Of a stretch of 64,000 nucleotides of DNA, positions 8,797-16,344 are shown in pieces; position 1 is the first letter of the stretch, and every line of letters begins with the position of its first letter. The position numbers were made by a program, and so were the translations under genes. The DNA comes from Clostridiales bacterium. GTDB lineage: Bacteria; Bacillota; Clostridia; Christensenellales; Borkfalkiaceae. The DNA is taken from contig SVIP01000003.1 of assembly GCA_015069425.1 (NCBI GenBank), forward strand, positions 175,037 to 239,036, written 5' to 3'. The notes under the pieces were generated by a model. That model searched no databases. It saw only the letters and a program-made list of their open reading frames with translations, and was not told the DNA's origin.

Positions 8797-8935
8797 AAGA
8801 AGTTGGAAACTTGCTTGCAAGGGTTTACAACTTCGCCGTGTTTCAAACTAGAAGTGTAAATCGACAGATTTACAGTAAAGGCGTTAGCCTTTGCGAAATC
8901 TTTTAATTGCAATTAAAAGATTTAACTTCTTATAG
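8797..8935 (+). ncRNA. Structured leader RNA, candidate cis-regulatory element or small RNA
   Basis: About 140 bases between a strong promoter and the WYL regulator show dense pairing. The outer arms AAGAAGTT (8797-8804) and AACTTCTT (8924-8931) are complementary. Inside are an 8-base-pair hairpin TGTAAATC/GATTTACA (8855-8874), a 6-base-pair hairpin AAAGGC/GCCTTT near 8877-8892, and a 13-base-pair perfect hairpin with a two-base loop (8896-8923). Two alternative helices compete: GAAGTT at the 5' end can also pair with AACTTC near 8829-8834, and TTTAC..ACTTC (from 8824) with GAAGT.GTAAA (8851-8860). There is no T-run, so it is not a simple terminator. I do not recognise the family. Mutually exclusive helices suggest a switch, but that is inference. 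Confidence 0.5.
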
Positions 8936-8967
8936 TTTACAATATGTCGTTAAAAGGATAAATAATT

Positions 8968-9894
8968 ATGAAATTTGAAATAATGTTAAGAATTTTATTT
9001 GAACTTATGTCGAAAAAATGCGTTAAGGCTCAATATTTAGCAGATAAATTTGAAGTTAGCGTGCGCAGTATACACAGATATATAAACGCGCTTGAACTTT
9101 CAGGCGTGCCTATTTATACCCTACGCGGTAGTCAAGGCGGTTTTGCAATTATAGATACGTATAAATTTTCATCTACCTTTATGAGCGTAAAAGAATTTGA
9201 ACAAACAATAAATGCGCTCTCTGCCATTACAGAAAGCGTACCTAATAAAGAATTAAATAACGTTATAAATAAACTCAAATCAGTTACGAAAAACGAATAT
9301 AGCGGATTTGACGTTAAGGGTGGAAATCTTATAATCGACGCCGGACCTTGGGGCGACACCGTTGGCTACAAAAGTAAATTAGTCGTTATTCAACGTAGTA
9401 TTGAAGAATGTAAAAAACTACAAATTCGTTATCACGATAGAAACGGCGACGTTACGGAAAGAATAATTGAACCTCACGTTATAGTTTTTAAGCAAGGGCT
9501 TTGGTATATTTTTGCTTTCTGCCATTTAAGAAATGAATTTAGATTTTTTAAGACGGGTAGAATTGAATATGCAACAATATTAGAAGAAAAATTTACAAGA
9601 CGAAACATATCAAATCAAGAACTGCCTTTAAATTTTTGGCACAATAGCGTAGAAACTTGCGAAATAACGCTAGAAATTGATAAAAAATGCCTATCTGACA
9701 TTGAAGAATGGCTAGGCATTGAAAACGTGGAAAAGTTAAACGAAAAGTTTTATGCAAACGTAAAATTACCATACGACGACGGTTTAGTTTCAAAAATTAT
9801 GAGTTACGGTAACGGAATTAAAGTTATATCGCCCGCAAAACTAAAAAATCGTATATGTGATTTTGCAAAAGAAATATTAAACAACTACAAATAA
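8968..9894 (+). CDS. WYL-domain transcriptional regulator (HTH_11 + WYL)
   Basis: 308 residues. Residues 1-60 form a winged helix-turn-helix of the HTH_11/DeoR type (QYLADKFEVSVRSIHRYINAL). The centre is a WYL domain (GLWYIFAFCHLRNEFRFFKTGRI), a Sm-like fold that binds ligands or nucleic acid; the C-terminal WCX-type region is present (EEWLGIENVEKL...VISPAKL). Such proteins are transcriptional regulators, some responding to DNA damage or phage. AAAGGATAAATAATT precedes the ATG. It is monocistronic, following a strong promoter and structured leader, and ends at a bidirectional terminator. Target genes are unknown; autoregulation through the upstream repeats is possible. Confidence 0.85.
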   Translation: MKFEIMLRILFELMSKKCVKAQYLADKFEVSVRSIHRYINALELSGVPIYTLRGSQGGFAIIDTYKFSSTFMSVKEFEQTINALSAITESVPNKELNNVINKLKSVTKNEYSGFDVKGGNLIIDAGPWGDTVGYKSKLVVIQRSIEECKKLQIRYHDRNGDVTERIIEPHVIVFKQGLWYIFAFCHLRNEFRFFKTGRIEYATILEEKFTRRNISNQELPLNFWHNSVETCEITLEIDKKCLSDIEEWLGIENVEKLNEKFYANVKLPYDDGLVSKIMSYGNGIKVISPAKLKNRICDFAKEILNNYK

Positions 9895-9900
9895 AAATCA

Positions 9901-9932
9901 AAAAACCGCTAATAAAAAATTAGCGGTTTTAT
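9901..9932. terminator. Bidirectional terminator between WYL gene and gpsA
   Basis: AACCGCTAAT pairs with ATTAGCGGTT, flanked by A and T runs so that it works for the convergent WYL gene and gpsA. Confidence 0.8.
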
Positions 9933-9934
9933 TG

Positions 9935-10894
9935 TTAAAATTCCTTTCGTGTACTACGTGAAAATAAAGTTAAAAATACTTTCATAGGTTCTTTATTTTC
10001 GTATAAAATTGAATAAACTGCATTAGTAATAGGCAAATCAACCGAATACTTTTCGCCCAAATATTTCAATGCCTTTGCGGTGCTTACACCCTCTGCAAGT
10101 TTTTCAAACGGTTCTTTTTTGACAAATTTTTCACCAAACTTTCTATTGTTTGAATATTCAGAAAACAAAGTAGTTTCATAATCGCCTAAATGACAAAGAC
10201 CGTAGGCAGATAATTCGTTGCCACCCATTGCCTTTATAAGTCTTGCGACCTCTCTGGCGCCACGAGCCATCAAAGGTCCTTTTAGAGTGGTATAACCGCC
10301 ACCGTCAAGCATACCTGCAGCAATTCCCATAACGTTTTTTGCAGCAGCGCCTATTTCACTACCTATTATATCGTCGCCATAATAAAAACGTATAAGTTCG
10401 CCACGTAGGTTATCTGCAAGATATTTGACCAAACTCTTGTTTGCAGAATCTATAACCATGCAGTTAGGATAACCTTTTACAAAGGCTTGAATATGCCCTG
10501 GCCCAACCCAAACTGCAATATTATCTTTATCTATCCCACACTCGTTTACAACTTCTGACAGCCTTTTACCCGTTTCAACTTCAACACCCTTCATACAGAG
10601 TATAAATTTCTTATCTGAAACGTTGAATTTAGTTATGCGTTGCATAAAAGACCGCAAAGATTGTGCGCTTATGGAAATTATAATTATATCACTATTAGTG
10701 AGCGCGTATTCAAGGTTTGACGTTAAATCTATTCTTTTATCTAACTCTACGTATTCGTTTTTACCAGTATTTTTCAAAATGTCAAAGGAATAATGCCCTT
10801 CGTTACCCCACTGTATAACATTATGCCCACAACGAACCAAGTACCAACCGATAAACGAACCCCATCTTCCACAACCTAAAACTGAAATCTTCAT
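9935..10894 (-). CDS. gpsA: NAD(P)-dependent glycerol-3-phosphate dehydrogenase
   Basis: 319 residues. GpsA reduces dihydroxyacetone phosphate to sn-glycerol 3-phosphate for phospholipid synthesis. The N-terminal dinucleotide loop is VLGCGRWGSFIGWYL; the catalytic region EIGAAAKNVMGIAAGMLDG contains the family lysine, and GLCHLGDYETTLFSEYSNNRKFG is the conserved substrate-binding segment. The usual GxGxxG is replaced by GCGRWGS, which is also normal for GpsA. Last gene of the mrnC-rlmB-sigH-dnaX-ebfC-recR-gpsA run, eleven bases behind recR. Confidence 0.92.
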   Translation of the reverse strand: MKISVLGCGRWGSFIGWYLVRCGHNVIQWGNEGHYSFDILKNTGKNEYVELDKRIDLTSNLEYALTNSDIIIISISAQSLRSFMQRITKFNVSDKKFILCMKGVEVETGKRLSEVVNECGIDKDNIAVWVGPGHIQAFVKGYPNCMVIDSANKSLVKYLADNLRGELIRFYYGDDIIGSEIGAAAKNVMGIAAGMLDGGGYTTLKGPLMARGAREVARLIKAMGGNELSAYGLCHLGDYETTLFSEYSNNRKFGEKFVKKEPFEKLAEGVSTAKALKYLGEKYSVDLPITNAVYSILYENKEPMKVFLTLFSRSTRKEF

Positions 10895-10905
10895 ATTAAC
10901 CTCAA

Positions 10906-11499
10906 TTAAAGCGTTTTGCGGTCTATAAACGCTCTTGCAAGACTAACTTCGTCTGCATACTCTAAATCTGTACCTATAGGTATACCGTGAGCAAGCCTTG
11001 AAACTTTAATACCTAAAGGTTTAAGTAAATTAGAAATATACATAGCAGTTGCCTCACCCTCTACGTCTGGGTTTGTTGCCATTATAACTTCATTTATTCC
11101 ACCTTTAGAAATTCTTTCTAATAGACCTTTTATATTTATATCGTTAGGACCTATACCGTCAAGCGGTGATATCGTACCGTGCAAAACGTGATAAACCCCG
11201 TTAAACTCATTCAACTTTTCAATAGCAATAACGTCTTTGGGTTCTTTTACCACACATATTGTGTCTGCAGAACGAATTTTACAAATATCACAAACGTCAT
11301 TTTCAGAAAAATTACCACAAATTTTGCAATAGCGAACGTTGTTTTTTACGTTTATTATTGCCTCAGAAAAAGCTAGAGCTTCTTCTTTGCTCATATTTAT
11401 AACTTTATAAGCAAAACGTTGTGCCGTTTTTGCACCTACACCTGGTAATTTAGAAAATTCATTTATAAGTCTACCTATAGGCTCAATATAAACTTTCAT
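10906..11499 (-). CDS. recR: Recombination mediator RecR
   Basis: 197 residues, full length. RecR acts with RecF and RecO to load RecA at gaps. It shows the helix-hairpin-helix (FSKLPGVGAKTAQRFAYKV), the four-cysteine zinc finger (CKICGNFSENDVCDIC) and the Toprim domain (CVVKEPKDVIAIE, ATNPDVEGEATAMYI). It sits directly after dnaX and ebfC, the classical order across bacteria. Confidence 0.95.
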   Translation of the reverse strand: MKVYIEPIGRLINEFSKLPGVGAKTAQRFAYKVINMSKEEALAFSEAIINVKNNVRYCKICGNFSENDVCDICKIRSADTICVVKEPKDVIAIEKLNEFNGVYHVLHGTISPLDGIGPNDINIKGLLERISKGGINEVIMATNPDVEGEATAMYISNLLKPLGIKVSRLAHGIPIGTDLEYADEVSLARAFIDRKTL

Positions 11500-11500
11500 T

Positions 11501-11833
11501 TTATAAACCTAAACCGCCAAATGCGCCCATCTTTTCGCCGTAAATCTTTTCAGCCTTTGCATAACCGTCGTTAAGGGCTGCAACGATAAGGTCTTCAAGC
11601 ATAGTTATATCGTCAGTATCGACAGCGTCTGGATTGATTGTAATACCAGTTACAACTTTTTTTGCCGTCATAGTAACTTTTACCAAACCGCCACCAGCAC
11701 TTCCTTCAACTTCCGTTTCTTCAAGTTCTGCTTGCGCTCTTTGCATTTCTTCTTGCATTTTTTGAGCCTGTTTCATCAAATTTTGCATCTGGTTTCCACC
11801 ACCGAAACCGTTAAATCCACCTCTGTAAGCCAT
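11501..11833 (-). CDS. ebfC: YbaB/EbfC family nucleoid-associated protein
   Basis: 110 residues. The family binds DNA as a dimer and is found between dnaX and recR in most bacteria, as here. A Gly/Gln-rich start (GFNGFGGGNQMQNLMKQAQKM) leads into a helix with the typical QEEMQRAQAELEETEVEG, then the beta hairpin GGGLVKVTMTAKKVVTGITI. Spacing to recR is one base, and AAGGAG precedes its ATG. Confidence 0.93.
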   Translation of the reverse strand: MAYRGGFNGFGGGNQMQNLMKQAQKMQEEMQRAQAELEETEVEGSAGGGLVKVTMTAKKVVTGITINPDAVDTDDITMLEDLIVAALNDGYAKAEKIYGEKMGAFGGLGL

Positions 11834-11845
11834 TTTTATATCTCC

Positions 11846-13474
11846 TTATTTAATAATTACAATATCATCACCAAAAATTTTCTTTATTCTTTCAGTTGCG
11901 TCGTCAACCGCATCAAGCGTTTTTTCTTTTTCAGAAAGTTTTATTTGCAACTCAAATGGTAAAAACTCATCTAGCGATTCTTGAATTTTATTTCTACTTG
12001 GCATTTTATCTAGCAATTCTTGGTCTGCTACGTTATGTGCCGTTATAATAAGAATATTACCAACTATAGAAATATCAACTTTTTGAATTAAGTTCCAAAG
12101 CATTTCACTGCCTATTTTACGCAAATTAAACAACAGTTTTCCTTTCAAGTCTTTTGCGTCAACAGTTTGTATTGAAACTCTTTTGTCAATATTTTCTCTA
12201 ATATCTTCTTTATTATTTGTTTCAATTTTTTGTTCATAATTATTTCTAGATAAATTCTCTCTAATTTCTTCTTTAGTTTGTGTTATTACAGGTTGTTTTT
12301 TCACTACAACCCCATTACTCTCTATCGCACTAATTTTATCTTCTAAAGTTTTAATTCTTGACAAGAGCGCGTCAATATTATAATCCGAATCAGGTTTAGA
12401 CGCTTTAACTGCCGAAGTCTCAAAAGTTATGCGTGGATTAGTTACATATTTTAACGCACTTTCTGTTTCAGAAAAAACTTCAAGAATTCGCAGTAACCTC
12501 TGCTCGTTAGTAGCATTTGCAATTTCACAGTACGCATTAAACTTTGCCTCTGGCAAACCTAAAATTTTGTTTGCATTTTCACACACTTTAATCACTAGTA
12601 AATCTCTAATTACACCCGTTACGTCTTTAACCAAGACGCCCATACTTTTACCTAAAGATGCAAGCGAGTCTATAGCAGATAAAATTTCCCCCGATTTAAA
12701 CTCAATAATATCTTTAACAAATTCAATTAGAACGTCTGTATTTGACGAGCCTAAAATTTCCATAACGTCGTCATAAGTCAGTTTACCATTACCGTAAGAA
12801 AGCGCAATGTCCGCAATAGATAAAGCATCACGAATACTGCCTTCGCCCGCCTTGGCAATAGCAAAAACAGCCTCTTTTTCATAACTTTTGCCTTGCTCGT
12901 CATAAATTGAAGATATGAGTTGCGCTATTTTTTCAGGCGGAATAAGCCTAAAATCAAAACGCATACATCTAGAAAGAATAGTTGCGGGTATTTTATGAAC
13001 TTCTGTCGTTGCTAAAATAAATACTGCGTGTTTTGGGGGCTCTTCTAAAGTTTTTAACAGCGCATTAAAAGCTGCACCCGTGAGCATATGAACTTCGTCA
13101 ACGATATAAACTTTATATTTGCAAGAAACTGGTGGATATTGCACCTTTTCACGCAATTCTCTAATTTCGTTTACACCGTTATTTGATGCTGCGTCAATTT
13201 CAATTACGTCAATGTTTGAAGGGTCAGAAAGTGCCTTACAACATTCACATTTACCACAAGGAGAACCATTTATCGGATTTAAGCAGTTAATTGCTTTAGC
13301 AAAAATTTTTGCAGCAGAGGTTTTGCCAGTTCCTCGCGTACCTGTAAACAAGTAAGCATGCCCTAGCCTTTCGCTACTAATTTGATTAACAAGCGTTTTT
13401 ACAATATGTTCCTGACCAACTAAACCCTCAAAAGTTGTTGGGCGGTATTTTCTATATAACGCTAAATATGCCAT
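11846..13474 (-). CDS. dnaX: DNA polymerase III subunit gamma/tau
   Basis: 542 residues. Clamp-loader ATPase of the replisome. Walker A GTRGTGKTSAAK (about residues 45-56), zinc-binding cysteines (CLNPINGSPCGKCECC), Walker B region VYIVDEVHML, sensor/arginine-finger segment ATILSRCMRFDFR. A low-complexity linker near residues 385-450 and a C-terminal tau-like domain follow. Ends just before ebfC; AAGGAG precedes the ATG at 13474, which lies one base beyond the sigH stop. Confidence 0.95.
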   Translation of the reverse strand: MAYLALYRKYRPTTFEGLVGQEHIVKTLVNQISSERLGHAYLFTGTRGTGKTSAAKIFAKAINCLNPINGSPCGKCECCKALSDPSNIDVIEIDAASNNGVNEIRELREKVQYPPVSCKYKVYIVDEVHMLTGAAFNALLKTLEEPPKHAVFILATTEVHKIPATILSRCMRFDFRLIPPEKIAQLISSIYDEQGKSYEKEAVFAIAKAGEGSIRDALSIADIALSYGNGKLTYDDVMEILGSSNTDVLIEFVKDIIEFKSGEILSAIDSLASLGKSMGVLVKDVTGVIRDLLVIKVCENANKILGLPEAKFNAYCEIANATNEQRLLRILEVFSETESALKYVTNPRITFETSAVKASKPDSDYNIDALLSRIKTLEDKISAIESNGVVVKKQPVITQTKEEIRENLSRNNYEQKIETNNKEDIRENIDKRVSIQTVDAKDLKGKLLFNLRKIGSEMLWNLIQKVDISIVGNILIITAHNVADQELLDKMPSRNKIQESLDEFLPFELQIKLSEKEKTLDAVDDATERIKKIFGDDIVIIK

Positions 13475-14074
13475 TTATATCTCCTTATTTACGTTTAATT
13501 TTAAACGCAATTTTCTGCGAATACGTTGCAACGCATTATCAACAGATTTACCCGACTTATCAATTTTATTGCCTATTTCCTCGTAAGAATACCCCTGAAT
13601 ACTTAATGCAAAAATTTTATATTCAAGTTCACTCAACGTGTCTTTTATTAGTTTTTCCGTTTCGTTTTTCTTTTCGTTATCTATCAAAAAATCTTCAGGT
13701 CCAACGTTAAAATCAACCAAAACTTCCGTTTTATCCGTATCACCGTCTCCATAACCTGAAAGTGGAATATAATTTCTTAAAGGCTCGTTCTTCTTTCTAT
13801 TATTGCTACGCAACGCCGATAAAACCGCATTATTTATGCAAGCGCACGCATACGCTTGAAAACTGCCTTGTTCGTTATATCCGTCCACTGCAGATGACAA
13901 TGCTAAAAGACCAACTTGCCTTAAATCATCACGGTCAGCGTCAAGACAAAAATATTTATTAACTATCGCACGAACGTTTTTATCGTACCGTTCTAAAAGA
14001 ACTTCAAACGGCTTACTTTTATCGTTTTTTGCAATACCTGCCAACTCTTCGTCGGTCAGTAATTGATAATCCAT
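13475..14074 (-). CDS. sigH: RNA polymerase sigma factor SigH-like (Spo0H)
   Basis: 199 residues. Region 2 is clear (DRDDLRQVGLLALSSAVDGY, FQAYACACINNAVLSALRSNNRKK) and region 4 ends with YSYEEIGNKIDKSGKSVDNALQRIRRKL, close to the SigH family that drives stationary-phase and early sporulation genes in Bacillota. The position directly after mrnC and rlmB matches the B. subtilis locus, which supports the assignment; there is a gap of one base to dnaX. Together with cwlD and the spoVM-like gene it points to a sporulating organism. Confidence 0.87.
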   Translation of the reverse strand: MDYQLLTDEELAGIAKNDKSKPFEVLLERYDKNVRAIVNKYFCLDADRDDLRQVGLLALSSAVDGYNEQGSFQAYACACINNAVLSALRSNNRKKNEPLRNYIPLSGYGDGDTDKTEVLVDFNVGPEDFLIDNEKKNETEKLIKDTLSELEYKIFALSIQGYSYEEIGNKIDKSGKSVDNALQRIRRKLRLKLNVNKEI

Positions 14075-14093
14075 TTTTTCCCCTTGTTAAATT

Positions 14094-14822
14094 TTACTTT
14101 TCAGAAAGCACTCTTTGTCTAACAACTTCGTATACGGCAATACCGCACGCAACGGATGCGTTGAGTGAATTAACTTTACCAAACATAGGTATAGAAATAA
14201 TACCGTCACATTTTTCTTTAGTAAGCCTTTTTACACCACTATCTTCGCCACCAATAACTAAACAAATTTTACCAGTCAAATTAGACTTGTAAATATTGCC
14301 ACCGCCGACTTCCGCACCGTAAACCCAAAAACCGTTATCTTTTAATTTATCTATAGCGTTATTTATGTTAGTAACTTTTGCAACTTTGATATGGTTTAAT
14401 GCACCAGCAGATATGCGCATTACCGTGTCGCTCACTGATGCACTTCTATCTTTGCCGATTATTATGCCGTCAGCCCCAGCGCATTCACAAACTCTTATTA
14501 TGCTACCTAAATTGTGTGGGTCAAGAATTTCATTTAGAACAACAACTAAACCGTCTTTATCTTTGCAGTCGTCAATAACGTCTTCCAAATCAAAATATTT
14601 ATAATCAGATACGTAAGCAATAAACCCTTGATGACGTTTGCTTTCACTTTCTTTTTCTATAACGTATTTATCGACGGGTTGCAACTTTATCTTGTGAGAA
14701 CGAATAACGTTAATAAGCCTTTTGCTTGCATCGTCTTTTAAATCTTTTTGTACTAAAATTTTATCAATTTCTTTGTCCGTCTTAAGTAATTCGTAAACGG
14801 CGTTTCTACCTTCAACTTTCAT
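14094..14822 (-). CDS. rlmB: 23S rRNA 2'-O-methyltransferase RlmB (TrmH/SpoU family)
   Basis: 242 residues. SPOUT-class methyltransferase modifying G2251 of 23S rRNA in E. coli. Motif 1 NEILDPHNLGSIIRVCECAGADG, motif 2 CLVIGGEDSGV and motif 3 IPMFGKVNSLNASVACGIAVYE are all present, with the N-terminal substrate-binding domain starting GRNAVYELL. Overlaps mrnC by eleven bases, indicating coupling. AAAGGA precedes the ATG. Confidence 0.9.
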   Translation of the reverse strand: MKVEGRNAVYELLKTDKEIDKILVQKDLKDDASKRLINVIRSHKIKLQPVDKYVIEKESESKRHQGFIAYVSDYKYFDLEDVIDDCKDKDGLVVVLNEILDPHNLGSIIRVCECAGADGIIIGKDRSASVSDTVMRISAGALNHIKVAKVTNINNAIDKLKDNGFWVYGAEVGGGNIYKSNLTGKICLVIGGEDSGVKRLTKEKCDGIISIPMFGKVNSLNASVACGIAVYEVVRQRVLSEK

Positions 14823-15216
14823 CTGTTTTTCCTTTATTTAATAAAAAATTTAATCTATCATTTTGCCCTGTGAGATACAAAAAACCAAGCAAAGCCTCAA
14901 ACCCTGTAGACGCATTATATTCAGCAACCGAAGCGTGTTTTGCTTTAGTTCCCTTTTTTGCATTGCGCGCACGCTTAAACACACCTAATTCTTCTTCTGT
15001 TAAAAACGGTATTATTTCTTTTACAAATTCAGATTGAGCGGTTGCATTAACCTCTTCAACGGACAACTTATTGAGCGTTCCTGCCTTGCTATCATTTTCA
15101 AAGGTAAGTTTTTCTCTAACAAATAGCGAAAAAACGGCATCTCCAACGAAAGCAAGAACTATAGGATTAGTGTTAATTGCTTTTTGTTTATCCATGATTT
15201 CGCCTAATCTAAACAA
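14812..15216 (-). CDS. mrnC: Mini-ribonuclease III (MrnC)
   Basis: 134 residues. Lacks a double-stranded-RNA-binding domain; the catalytic RNase III fold shows NPIVLAFVGDAVFSLFVREKL and FKRARNAKKGTKAKHASVAEYNASTGFEALLGFLYLTG. Mini-III matures 23S rRNA termini in Bacillota. The TTG start at 15216 is favoured by AAGGTGG seven bases upstream; an internal ATG at 15195 is possible. It is the first gene of the unit leading to gpsA. Confidence 0.9.
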   Translation of the reverse strand: MFRLGEIMDKQKAINTNPIVLAFVGDAVFSLFVREKLTFENDSKAGTLNKLSVEEVNATAQSEFVKEIIPFLTEEELGVFKRARNAKKGTKAKHASVAEYNASTGFEALLGFLYLTGQNDRLNFLLNKGKTDES

Positions 15217-15367
15217 AACTACACCACCTTAAAATTATTCAAATTTATTATACAATATTTTTTAAAAAAATACAATAAAATAGCCTGAATATTTTTATTC
15301 AGACTAAATAAATTAAAGGTAAAAAAAGATAAAATATAATCTAATTAAAAATCGCATTTTTGGTTAG

Positions 15368-16084
15368 TTAAATTACGTCATTATATGATGATTGAGCAAG
15401 ATAAATAACTATACCCTTAAAAATATTGTACGCTATTTCGTCTTGATAATCTTCAGTAATAAGCAACGCCTCGTCTTCAGGATTAGACAAAAACCCACAT
15501 TCTGCAATTACCGACGGATAATTTGAACAATTTAATATATAATAATCGCCCGCAAGTATATTATACTGTCTTGTTGATTGTTCCATTGAATTAAAATTAT
15601 TTTGTATTGCGCTAGCCAAAACTTTTGCATTTTCATCACCGTTTTTGTAAAATACTTGCGCGCCACGCCTTGTGGATAGACTAAATTTGTTCATATGTAT
15701 GCTAACCACTAAATGTGGTTTTACTTGATTTATCACTTCACGCCTTTTTTCCATATCTCTTCGTTTAAGATTTTTTGTTGCTATACCATATAAACCAGCA
15801 TCTGACTTTCGTGTTAAAGTAACAGAAAACCCTGCGCTAACCAAATATTCTTCAAGTTTTTTTACAACTTTTAAGTTTAATTCACTTTCTTTAACGCCCG
15901 TTCTAACCCCACAAACACCACCATCTATTCCACCGTGTCCTGCATCTAGAACAATTCTTACCGCATCTGACGATACGTCACCTACTGGACGCATTGTAAT
16001 AGCGCCAACGCATAGTAATAACGTAAAAATTGTTGCAAGCAATACACTAAAAATAATTAAATTTTTCCTTTTAATAACTATCAT
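15368..16084 (-). CDS. cwlD: N-acetylmuramoyl-L-alanine amidase CwlD-like
   Basis: 238 residues. An N-terminal membrane helix (about 9-30) anchors an Amidase_3 domain with the zinc ligands in VLDAGHGGIDGG, KESELNLKVVKKLEE and SIHMNKFS, and the catalytic glutamate in VIAECGFLSNPEDE. The layout and length match CwlD, which cuts spore-cortex peptidoglycan to allow muramic-delta-lactam formation needed for germination. Its ribosome site (GGTGG) directly abuts a 17-base-pair inverted repeat at 16094-16138. Confidence 0.82.
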   Translation of the reverse strand: MIVIKRKNLIIFSVLLATIFTLLLCVGAITMRPVGDVSSDAVRIVLDAGHGGIDGGVCGVRTGVKESELNLKVVKKLEEYLVSAGFSVTLTRKSDAGLYGIATKNLKRRDMEKRREVINQVKPHLVVSIHMNKFSLSTRRGAQVFYKNGDENAKVLASAIQNNFNSMEQSTRQYNILAGDYYILNCSNYPSVIAECGFLSNPEDEALLITEDYQDEIAYNIFKGIVIYLAQSSYNDVI

Positions 16085-16093
16085 AACGCCACC

Positions 16094-16138
16094 AAATTGT
16101 TAATAACTTTGTTAAAAACTGAAAGTTATCAACAATTT
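16094..16138 (-). promoter_or_regulatory. Long inverted repeat in the cwlD leader
   Basis: Arms 16094-16110 and 16122-16138 are complementary at 16 of 17 positions around an 11-base loop, ending about ten bases before the cwlD start and touching its ribosome site. A third partial copy of the half-site (TAATAACTTT) lies near 16162-16171. It could be an operator or a leader hairpin. Each arm also resembles a DnaA box (TTATCAACA, TTATTAACA). Confidence 0.45.
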
Positions 16139-16229
16139 ATAAACATTTAACAGAAAAAAATGGTAATAACTTTCTGTTATAATATATTTATATTTTTATA
16201 ATTTATGCAAAATTTTATAGATAATCAAA

Positions 16230-16257
16230 AAGAAAAAACGAGCGAAATCCGCTCGTT
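16230..16257 (-). terminator. Terminator after rlmD
   Basis: On the minus strand ACGAGCG and CGCTCGT pair around a five-base loop and are followed by six T. It lies 90 bases past the rlmD stop and upstream of the cwlD leader. Confidence 0.7.
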
Positions 16258-16344
16258 AGTCAATTTAATATTAAAACTATTTGTATAACAATCCGTCAAT
16301 ACTTTTTACAACTTGCAAGTATGATAAGATTTTTTATTTTAACG

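Noticed and set aside
8718..8912. Minus-strand 64-codon frame upstream of the WYL gene
   Set aside because: No ribosome site and it is antisense to the structured RNA, whose hairpins create the open frame.
15285..15302. Hairpin CTGAAT/ATTCAG behind cwlD as a terminator
   Set aside because: The stem is short and AT-rich and no clear T-run follows; too weak to list as a feature.
16085..16344. Possible replication origin because of DnaA-box-like 9-mers in an AT-rich gap
   Set aside because: Only two imperfect boxes, both explained by one inverted repeat, and no dnaA, dnaN or rpmH nearby.
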